Under the pieces are notes generated by a model that was not told where the DNA came from, did not search any database, and saw only the letters and a list, made by a program, of their open reading frames with translations. A stretch of DNA of 5,477 nucleotides. Source: Lachnospiraceae bacterium (lineage in GTDB: Bacteria; Bacillota; Clostridia; Lachnospirales; Lachnospiraceae). Position 1 is the stretch's first letter, and every line of letters begins with the position of its first letter. Shown piece after piece: positions 1 through 4,911 of this stretch. Location of the stretch: NCBI GenBank assembly GCA_017961385.1, contig JAGCXJ010000244.1, positions 1-5,477 on the forward strand, written 5' to 3'. The translations under genes were made by a program, and so were the position numbers.

Positions 1-682
1 GAAAAACATGTATGAAAATGAGGGCAGGGATCTTGTAAGACTGTTTGAGCGAGTAAAGAATAAGGGCATTGCCACAAGCATGGATATGGCTGCTATAGAC
101 GCAGGGTCCGATGCGGCCAGGGCGGACTGGAAAAAGATTCTTAGTGATACCCTTCCGTATGTAGACTTCTTTCTTCCAAGCTTTGAAGAACTTTGCTTTA
201 TGCTGGATCGGGAAAAATATGAAGAAATGATAAGCTCAGGATCTGATATCACAGATATCATCGATATGAATAAGGATGTCATGCCTCTTGCAAGAAAGTG
301 CATCGATATGGGATGCAGGACAGTGGTCATTAAATGCGGGACACTCGGTCTGTTTTATATGACAGGTAACAGAGAGGCAGTGTCGGATATCGGACAAAGG
401 CTTGATATCGATCGCGATGACTGGGCAGACAGATCAGGCATACAGCCATGCTTTAAGGCAAGGATCGTAAGATCGGCAACAGGTGCCGGAGATACTTCGA
501 TAGCGGCATTCCTAGCAGCCTTGATGAGAGGAAAAAGCATCGGTGAGTGTGTGAGACTTGCGGCTGGCGAGGGTGCATGCTGCGTGACCGGATATGATGC
601 ATTAAGCGGCCTTAAGACAATAGATGAACTGGAGCAGGCTATTAGTGAGGGCTGGGAGACGATGGGAGAAAAGATATGCTAG
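1..682 (+). CDS. PfkB-family carbohydrate kinase, 5'-truncated by window edge
   Basis: This is the C-terminal part of a ribokinase/PfkB-type sugar kinase, which transfers the ATP gamma-phosphate to a sugar or sugar phosphate in the cytoplasm. The frame is open from base 2, so the gene begins upstream; about 226 residues are visible and the family is usually 300-340. Counting from the first visible Met (base 8), the diagnostic PfkB signature 2 is at residues 158-171 (TGAGDTSIAAFLAA), with the catalytic base Asp162 (codon 491-493) and the anion-hole glycines before it. Other family landmarks are DFFLPSFEEL at 53-62 (the usual 'N/S-x-x-E' region) and VVIKCGTLGLF at 106-116, the strand before the nucleotide site. 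The N-terminal substrate-binding part is missing, so the sugar cannot be named. The stop overlaps the downstream aldolase by 7 nt, which implies translational coupling and a shared pathway. Family assignment is strong; substrate is unknown. Confidence 0.9.
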   Translation, partial: KNMYENEGRDLVRLFERVKNKGIATSMDMAAIDAGSDAARADWKKILSDTLPYVDFFLPSFEELCFMLDREKYEEMISSGSDITDIIDMNKDVMPLARKCIDMGCRTVVIKCGTLGLFYMTGNREAVSDIGQRLDIDRDDWADRSGIQPCFKARIVRSATGAGDTSIAAFLAALMRGKSIGECVRLAAGEGACCVTGYDALSGLKTIDELEQAISEGWETMGEKIC

Positions 683-1512
683 TAAATATGAAACAGATGC
701 TCAATAAGGCATTTAAGCAGAAATATGCAGTAGCGTTTTTTAATGCTGTAAATATTGAGATGGCTCGTGCTGTCATTGAGACAGCTGAAAAACTGAACTG
801 TCCTGTTATCATAGGAACAGCTCAGATACTCCTTCCGGTCACAGAACTTAAATATGTCGCAGACTATCTGATACCTATGGCAAAAAATGCTAAAGTCGAT
901 GTATGTGTCCATTATGATCACGGCCTTACATTTGATAGGTGCATAGAAGCGCTTGATCTGGGATTTACATCGATCATGTATGACTGTTCGACACTTTCCT
1001 ATGAGGAGAATGTCAAACAGGTATCCGAGATGGTCAGAATCTGTCATGAGAGGAATGCGACAGTCGAGGGAGAACTGGGACATGTGGGTGATAATGCGGG
1101 AAAAGGAAAGCTTTCAAGACCCGAGGATTTCTATACTGATCCAGATATGGCTTATGACTATGTTACAAGAACAAAAGTGGATGCGCTAGCCGTTGCGGTG
1201 GGAAATGCACATGGAGACTATAAGTTTCCACCGAAGCTTGACTTTGACAGGATAGATACTATAGCAAAAAAGACCGGAGTGCCTCTAGTACTTCACGGCG
1301 GAAGCGGCCTGTCGGATGATGATTTTAAGATCGCGATAAGCAAGGGAGTATGCAAGGTAAACATCTTTACGGATCTTGACAAGGCAGGCATGCGCGGAAT
1401 ACAAAAAGCAGTATCGGAAGGTATGGATACGGTAACGAAAATGATACCTTACGAGATAGATGAGATGAAAAAGACAGTAGAGGAAAAGATACGTATCTTT
1501 GGTACGCGTTGA
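676..1512 (+). CDS. Class II (zinc-dependent) ketose-bisphosphate aldolase
   Basis: This 278-residue protein is a full-length class II aldolase of the FbaA/GatY/KbaY family, which cleaves a ketose 1,6-bisphosphate to dihydroxyacetone phosphate plus an aldehyde. Visible landmarks are VHYDHG at 78-83 (catalytic Asp81, zinc ligand His82), GFTSIMYDCS at 96-105, VEGELGHVG at 130-138, AVGNAHGDY at 174-182 (zinc ligand His179), LHGGSG at 206-211 (zinc ligand His207) and KVNIFTDL at 227-234 (phosphate/substrate Asn229). The MYDCS segment is commonly MIDGS or MFDGS in the family, so this is a divergent branch. The ATG at 676 is preferred because GGAG at 665-668 lies 7 nt upstream; the in-frame ATG at 688 has no such site. 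The overlap with the kinase gene suggests kinase product is handed to this enzyme. Which ketose (fructose, tagatose or another) is not determined by sequence alone, so no symbol is given. Confidence 0.93.
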   Translation: MLVNMKQMLNKAFKQKYAVAFFNAVNIEMARAVIETAEKLNCPVIIGTAQILLPVTELKYVADYLIPMAKNAKVDVCVHYDHGLTFDRCIEALDLGFTSIMYDCSTLSYEENVKQVSEMVRICHERNATVEGELGHVGDNAGKGKLSRPEDFYTDPDMAYDYVTRTKVDALAVAVGNAHGDYKFPPKLDFDRIDTIAKKTGVPLVLHGGSGLSDDDFKIAISKGVCKVNIFTDLDKAGMRGIQKAVSEGMDTVTKMIPYEIDEMKKTVEEKIRIFGTR

Positions 1513-1601
1513 GAGATAACCTGGAAATATATGAATATGTTGAATTAAAGCGATAAAGGTTGTACGCTGTAATAAGCAGACAAAGGATTAAGCGAGGTTT
1601 T
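1513..1601 (+). promoter_or_regulatory. Intergenic gap before the SUKH gene, weak promoter candidate
   Basis: No terminator hairpin follows the aldolase stop at 1512. The only promoter-like pair is TTGAAT (1540-1545) and TACGCT (1563-1568) at 17-bp spacing; the -10 part matches only half the consensus. Co-transcription with the sugar genes cannot be excluded. Confidence 0.2.
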
Positions 1602-2600
1602 ATGAGAAAAGCATATTATATAATTACTATCATATTTTCTGTTTTGGTCATACTTCTTTTTGATGTAGTGGCACTGACATCTCTTGATGAAAAGTCAATG
1701 GCAGCGGGGGCTCTGATCATAAGTATCATAGCGATCGGCTGTATGATACTGTCGATAACAGGGCTTAGAAAGAATCAGCATATCGGGGGAGTATTTCTTG
1801 AAAAGATAGGTATTATCCTTTTCGGTTTTGCATTGTTAGTATTAGAGATCGGGTTTTCTTCCGGTGAAAACATCCTTCAGGCTATCATCCTGATTGTCAT
1901 TGCTCTTATACTCGGAGCACTGAGTTATACTGCAGGAATGCGCCTGATAAGAAGAAAAAGGACAGAGTCATTTAGCTGGAACACATATAAGGAAATGCTC
2001 TTTGAAAAGATGCCTCAGTTAAGCGAGACATTAAATGAAGGAGCAAGCGCTAAAGATATAAGCGGAGCAGAAAATACGATCGGAGTTCGTTTCCCGGAGT
2101 ATTTAAAGGAACTGTATCTTACCAATAACGGTGATGATAATGAGGCAATGTGCGGCATGATAATGGGACTTCATTTTATGAGCCTTGAGTCGCTCATTAA
2201 TGAATGGAGAGGCTTAAAGAAAATAGCGGATGATCCCAAGATAAACAATAGCGGCAGCTTTTCCTCGACTCCCATGGCGAGCATCAAAAGATGTTATGCC
2301 GATGCCAAATGGATACCCTTTTGTACTGACGGCTCCGGAAACTTTATAGGCATAGATCTTGCTCCGGGTCCGAACGGCAAAGCCGGACAGATAATAAACT
2401 TTGGCAGAGACGAAGGCAACAAGGCAGTACTTGCAAAGGATTTAAATGCATTCTTTGAAAGGCTTATAAGGATCATAAAGAGCGATGATTTTCATATCGC
2501 TGATTATGACGGAGAGAATGTCATACTTTTGGGTACCGATGATATCGAGGAAGGTTTCCATCTTACCGATTATCTGAGATCACCCGATTCTGTTAAATAG
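1602..2600 (+). CDS. Four-TM membrane protein with C-terminal SMI1/KNR4 (SUKH) domain
   Basis: The 332-residue product has four hydrophobic segments at about 5-27, 33-54, 66-86 and 90-113, followed by a basic stretch (RLIRRKR, 114-120) that should hold the C-terminal domain in the cytoplasm. Residues about 150-292 match the SMI1/KNR4 (SUKH) fold by pattern: an N-terminal helix ISGAENTIGVRFPEYLKELY with the hallmark 'P-x-x-Y/L-K' element, TNNGDD, a GMIMGLHFMSLESLINEW segment, WIPFCTDGSGNFIGIDL at 237-253, and a C-terminal FxxF-type helix ending LNAFFERL. SUKH proteins include immunity proteins against polymorphic toxins as well as housekeeping scaffold-type members; which role applies here is not shown, and no toxin gene is in the window. 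The ATG at 1602 is chosen because GAGG (1594-1597) precedes it; an in-frame TTG at 1560 would add 14 residues but has no well-spaced site. It sits 89 nt after the aldolase and 42 nt before the next gene. Confidence 0.82.
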   Translation: MRKAYYIITIIFSVLVILLFDVVALTSLDEKSMAAGALIISIIAIGCMILSITGLRKNQHIGGVFLEKIGIILFGFALLVLEIGFSSGENILQAIILIVIALILGALSYTAGMRLIRRKRTESFSWNTYKEMLFEKMPQLSETLNEGASAKDISGAENTIGVRFPEYLKELYLTNNGDDNEAMCGMIMGLHFMSLESLINEWRGLKKIADDPKINNSGSFSSTPMASIKRCYADAKWIPFCTDGSGNFIGIDLAPGPNGKAGQIINFGRDEGNKAVLAKDLNAFFERLIRIIKSDDFHIADYDGENVILLGTDDIEEGFHLTDYLRSPDSVK

Positions 2601-2642
2601 AATGCTTCGTACATTAGATGATATATAAAGAAAGATAATAGA

Positions 2643-3374
2643 ATGAATAAAAAGAAGATAATACCGGTCATTATCATAATACTGATCATACTGTGTTGCA
2701 TTCCTATTAAAAGAGGATATAAAGACGGAGGGACTGTGGAATACAAAGCTGTCTTTTATTCGATTAAGAAGGTGCATAGCTTATACTATGGCTTCGGATA
2801 TATGGAAGGAACTCAGGCAAGGGTTTTGTTTTGGAATGTAGTTGATGATGTTGAACTGCCAAAGCGGCTGTTTGAGGTCACAGATGAGGATTTCGAAACG
2901 ATCAAATACGTCAATGAAAACAGCAATATCGGCGTAGAATTCATGAAATCATTAGGAGATATAGAACTTGATGATAATCCCAGTCATGATACATCGTATG
3001 CTGAGAATTCTGCTAAAGGTCTGGTAACCGGTAAAGGATACCCCGTTTATGGACTTGACGGCATTTATCTAAGCAGAGTTGAGATAAACAATAACGACAG
3101 AGAATCAGACATCCTGGGGGTAAGAAATGATGACACATACGGCGATGCGACTGCAAAGCTTGAAGAACACGGATTTAACTATTTAAAAACCGTCTCAATA
3201 TCCTCATCATACCAGGAAGTGATATATAACAAGGGAAGAGTAGCGGTAGTCTTTTATATCACGCCAAAGAAAAAGATGGATGAAAAGAATTATCCGATAA
3301 GAAGCGTGGCTCTTATGCTGTATTCGGAAAGACCGTTATCGGAGCAAAAGCAAGAGTCTGATCGTGTCTTATGA
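2643..3374 (+). CDS. Membrane-anchored or secreted protein of unknown function
   Basis: This 243-residue protein starts with a short basic stretch (MNKKK) and one very hydrophobic segment at 6-22, so it is an N-terminally anchored or exported protein. Cys18 and Cys19 lie in that segment, but residues before them (IIL, ILC) do not form a proper lipobox, so a signal anchor is more likely than a lipoprotein. Directly after the membrane segment is PIKRGYKDGGTVEYKAVFYS (21-40) followed by IKKVHSLYYG; from memory, this 'DGG-x-VEYKA' layout recurs in small uncharacterised membrane-anchored proteins of Firmicutes, with no known activity. The rest (50-230) is soluble, mixed alpha/beta in appearance, without recognisable catalytic motifs. 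The ribosome binding site is weak (AAAGAAAG, about 2627-2634). It follows the SUKH gene by 42 nt without an intervening terminator, so the two are probably co-transcribed and end at the terminator just downstream. Confidence 0.75.
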   Translation: MNKKKIIPVIIIILIILCCIPIKRGYKDGGTVEYKAVFYSIKKVHSLYYGFGYMEGTQARVLFWNVVDDVELPKRLFEVTDEDFETIKYVNENSNIGVEFMKSLGDIELDDNPSHDTSYAENSAKGLVTGKGYPVYGLDGIYLSRVEINNNDRESDILGVRNDDTYGDATAKLEEHGFNYLKTVSISSSYQEVIYNKGRVAVVFYITPKKKMDEKNYPIRSVALMLYSERPLSEQKQESDRVL

Positions 3375-3393
3375 TTAATATAAAACAAACCAT

Positions 3394-3421
3394 GAACCCG
3401 AAATCATTTCGGGTTCTTTTT
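3394..3421 (+). terminator. Rho-independent terminator after the unknown membrane-protein gene
   Basis: A perfect 10-bp stem GAACCCGAAA / TTTCGGGTTC (3394-3403 with 3407-3416) encloses a TCA loop and is followed at once by five T (3417-3421). An A-rich stretch lies on the 5' side. It is 19 nt after the stop at 3374 and separates the block before it from the gene starting at 3466. Confidence 0.92.
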
Positions 3422-3430
3422 ACGTAAGCG

Positions 3431-3465
3431 TTTTTTTATCTTAAAAAATCCTATATAATGAATCT
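3431..3465 (+). promoter_or_regulatory. Promoter of the activase-related gene, probably giving a leaderless mRNA
   Basis: A perfect -10 hexamer TATAAT lies at 3454-3459. No good -35 is visible at 16-18 bp spacing; the region there is a T7 run (3431-3437) followed by A6 (3443-3448), AT-rich like an UP-type element. Start of transcription about 7 nt after the hexamer would fall on the A of the ATG at 3466. No Shine-Dalgarno is present between the upstream terminator and that ATG, consistent with a leaderless transcript. The -10 match is direct; the leaderless reading is inference. Confidence 0.6.
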
Positions 3466-4665
3466 ATGTACAAGATCCTTAGTGAGAAAGAAGAGAATAC
3501 GATATTGCTGCCTGCCACTCTCGACAGCCATTTTCCTTTGCTCAAATACATGTTCTGGAGCAAGGGTTATTGTGTTGTTCCTCTTGATGAGAGTGATGAA
3601 TTTGAAGTAAGGAGTGAGGGACTTAAATATTCCAATCATGATATATGCTATCCGTATGTGCTCATGACAGGCCAGGTTGTAAGAGCTCTAAAGAGCGGTC
3701 TTTATGATCCCAAGAAGACTTTTATTTCGATGCCTCCCGCCGGTGATGAGTGCAGAGGAGCCTGCTACATAGGATTGATGAAAAGATCCCTTGAGATGTC
3801 GCATTTTGGGGATGTAAGAGTCCTTACGATAAACGTCAGACATGTCAGGGATGATATATCTCTTAAGATAAACTATGATCTTGCGATACGCGGAGTGTTC
3901 GGCCTTTTCTACGGTGATATCATAATGCTTTTATCTAACCAGGTAAGACCTTATGAGATAAACAAAGGTGATACGGATAAGCTCTCAAAGCACTGGACAG
4001 ATGTATTATCAGAGGATCTCAAACTCGCTAAAAACCTTACTATAGGCAGGATGAAGGACAATTTTAGAAAGATAGCAGAGTCTTTCAGCAAGATAGAGCG
4101 TGACAAGAAGAAAAGACAGATCATAGGAGTCGTAGCCGAGTTCTATGTTAAATACTGCGCTCTCGGAAACTGGGATATCGTTAAGTTTCTTGAGGATAAC
4201 GGCTGTGAGGCTCATGTCAACGGAGCTTCGTGGTATGCTCTTTACTACATAGATTCTCATAAGCCTGACAGATATAACATAGAGCGCATGGGATTTGAAG
4301 CAGTAAAGAAACTGGTGGTCCATCTGCAGGATGCGATGATCGATGCGCTAAAGGAATACGGATTCCACTGTCTTAGCAATTATGAGGCTATGGATAACGG
4401 ATCGAGAGACCTCGTATCGCGTACGTTTACCATAGGAGACGGCTGGCTCATGGGATCAGAGGTGATCGACTATATACATAACGACATCAAGAAGGTTTTA
4501 TGCATAGCGCCGTTTGGCTGCATGGCAAATGTATGTGCCGGAAGAGGGATGTATCCTTATCTTCAGAGAGAATTTCCCGGGGCATCTATAGCAGTACTCG
4601 AGACGGATGCGAGCAGTTCCAAGCTAAACTACTACAACAGGGTAAGGATGCTGATCGACAGATGA
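3466..4665 (+). CDS. Acyl-CoA dehydratase activase-related protein (COG3581-like, 2-hydroxyacyl-CoA dehydratase superfamily)
   Basis: The 399-residue protein resembles the C-terminal module found in large fused activases related to 2-hydroxyglutaryl-CoA dehydratase (COG3581 by pattern memory). Landmarks are SNHDICYPYVLMTGQVVRAL at 56-75 (Cys61), DECRGACYIGLMKRSL at 94-109 (Cys96, Cys100), VRPYEINKGDTDKL at 160-173, IGVVAEFYVKY at 220-230, and PFGCMANVCAGRGM at 349-362 (Cys352, Cys357) followed by a final FPGASIAVLETDASSSKLNY segment. Related dehydratase subunits bind a [4Fe-4S] cluster through conserved Cys, so Cys61, Cys96 and Cys352 are candidate ligands here. The true activases have an ASKHA ATPase domain; that part and the COG3580-like part are absent from this protein and from the window, so it is an orphan whose reaction is unknown. 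The start is at ATG 3466, with no ribosome binding site and a TATAAT box 6 nt upstream; the next in-frame ATG (3550) would cut into the conserved N-terminal region. Confidence 0.85.
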   Translation: MYKILSEKEENTILLPATLDSHFPLLKYMFWSKGYCVVPLDESDEFEVRSEGLKYSNHDICYPYVLMTGQVVRALKSGLYDPKKTFISMPPAGDECRGACYIGLMKRSLEMSHFGDVRVLTINVRHVRDDISLKINYDLAIRGVFGLFYGDIIMLLSNQVRPYEINKGDTDKLSKHWTDVLSEDLKLAKNLTIGRMKDNFRKIAESFSKIERDKKKRQIIGVVAEFYVKYCALGNWDIVKFLEDNGCEAHVNGASWYALYYIDSHKPDRYNIERMGFEAVKKLVVHLQDAMIDALKEYGFHCLSNYEAMDNGSRDLVSRTFTIGDGWLMGSEVIDYIHNDIKKVLCIAPFGCMANVCAGRGMYPYLQREFPGASIAVLETDASSSKLNYYNRVRMLIDR

Positions 4666-4673
4666 AAACACAG

Positions 4674-4690
4674 GAAAAAAACTTTTTTTC
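4674..4690 (+). terminator. A7/T7 inverted repeat after the activase-related gene, possible weak terminator
   Basis: G-A7 (4674-4681), a single C, and T7-C (4683-4690) form a perfect inverted repeat 9 nt after the stop codon. The T run could serve as the U tract, but the stem has only one G-C pair and almost no loop, so it would be a poor intrinsic terminator. It could instead be a bent A-tract acting as an upstream element for the promoter at 4718-4726. No better terminator for this gene lies before 4815. Confidence 0.3.
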
Positions 4691-4692
4691 AC

Positions 4693-4712
4693 TATTACAC
4701 TTTTATTACACT
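4693..4712 (+). repeat. Two direct repeats TATTACACT with 11-bp period upstream of a promoter
   Basis: The 9-mer TATTACACT occurs at 4693-4701 and again at 4704-4712, exactly 11 bp apart, one helical turn. Relative to a start near 4733 the pair covers about -40 to -21, the -35 region, where no consensus -35 hexamer is present. Tandem half-sites with 11-bp period are what OmpR/PhoB/PhoP-type response regulators bind, so an activator site is plausible. The repeat is seen directly; the regulator is inference. Confidence 0.5.
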
Positions 4713-4717
4713 GCATC

Positions 4718-4726
4718 TGATATAGT
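4718..4726 (+). promoter_or_regulatory. Extended -10 promoter for the candidate small RNA
   Basis: TG at 4718-4719, one base, then TATAGT at 4721-4726 gives an extended -10 element with five of six consensus bases. A transcript starting about 7 nt later (near 4733) would begin exactly at the first hairpin of the structured region. There is no good -35; the direct repeats lie in its place. Confidence 0.55.
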
Positions 4727-4732
4727 ATACAC

Positions 4733-4850
4733 ATCAAGACAGATAAAACTTGATTCCTACACCGAAAGGTGTGAAACGTCTCAATTGACGAAACAAAATA
4801 TACTCCCCCTTTAGAGGCCATTCACCGAGTGAATGGCCTATTCCCTTTTT
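4733..4850 (+). ncRNA. Candidate structured small RNA (about 118 nt), unrecognised family
   Basis: Between the extended -10 and the terminator are three compact hairpins in a row. Hairpin 1 is ATCAAG / CTTGAT (4733-4738 with 4749-4754). Hairpin 2 is ACACC-GAAA-GGTGT (4759-4772), with a GNRA tetraloop. Hairpin 3 is CGTC-TCAATT-GACG (4777-4790), its core being the 8-nt palindrome TCAATTGA. An unpaired A/C-rich linker (4791-4814) then carries CTCCCCCTTT (4803-4812), close to an anti-Shine-Dalgarno sequence, before the terminator stem. This architecture, with own promoter, stable hairpins, an exposed C-rich seed and an intrinsic terminator, resembles trans-acting Firmicute small RNAs that pair with ribosome binding sites through C-rich motifs. 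I do not match it to a known riboswitch or RNA family. The alternative is a 5' leader with attenuator for the gene at 4912, whose AAAGGAGG site could pair with the C-rich run with one mismatch. Confidence 0.5.
4815..4850 (+). terminator. Rho-independent terminator of the candidate small RNA
   Basis: A perfect 11-bp stem AGGCCATTCAC / GTGAATGGCCT (4815-4825 with 4829-4839) has a CGA loop. It is followed by ATTCCC and then five T (4846-4850), so the main T run is set back 6 nt from the stem. It ends the structured region and lies 61 nt before the next gene. Confidence 0.8.
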
Positions 4851-4860
4851 ATGGGGCTGG

Positions 4861-4900
4861 TTTAATAATACGGTGTTATGTGGTAGAATGTAAAAGGAGG
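4861..4900 (+). promoter_or_regulatory. Promoter and ribosome binding site of the Cys-repeat lipoprotein gene
   Basis: TG-G-TAGAAT at 4881-4889 is an extended -10 box, with TTTAAT (4861-4866) as a weak -35 at 17-bp spacing. The predicted start (about 4895-4896) falls at the edge of the strong ribosome binding site AAGGAGG (4894-4900), so the mRNA would have a very short leader of about 17 nt. The ATG at 4912 is 11 nt after the site, slightly long. This gene therefore need not depend on read-through from the upstream terminator. Confidence 0.5.
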
Positions 4901-4911
4901 TCTTTTGTTAT

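Noticed and set aside
679..1083. Antisense open frame of 134 codons opposite the aldolase gene
   Set aside because: The sense strand encodes an aldolase with its full motif set; the antisense frame has no recognisable domain or ribosome binding site and is a by-product of the sense codon pattern.
1560..1601. TTG at 1560 as start of the SUKH protein
   Set aside because: It would add 14 polar/basic residues before the first TM segment and has AAAGG almost touching it; ATG 1602 with GAGG upstream is better.
2660..2700. Lipoprotein signal for the protein at 2643
   Set aside because: Residues before Cys18 and Cys19 do not give a small residue at -1, so a lipobox is not supported.
4693..4712. Start of a CRISPR array or attachment site
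   Set aside because: There are only two 9-nt copies with a 2-nt gap and no spacers, integrase or tRNA nearby; a regulatory site fits better.
4500..4814. Alternative + frame of 104 codons running from the end of the activase-related gene into the intergenic region
   Set aside because: It overlaps conserved motifs of the real gene in another frame, has no ribosome binding site, and its downstream part covers hairpins and a promoter.
4733..4850. Known riboswitch or ribozyme (c-di-GMP, THF, fluoride, preQ1, guanidine, hammerhead, pistol)
   Set aside because: None of the conserved core sequences I recall for these families is present, so no family name was assigned.
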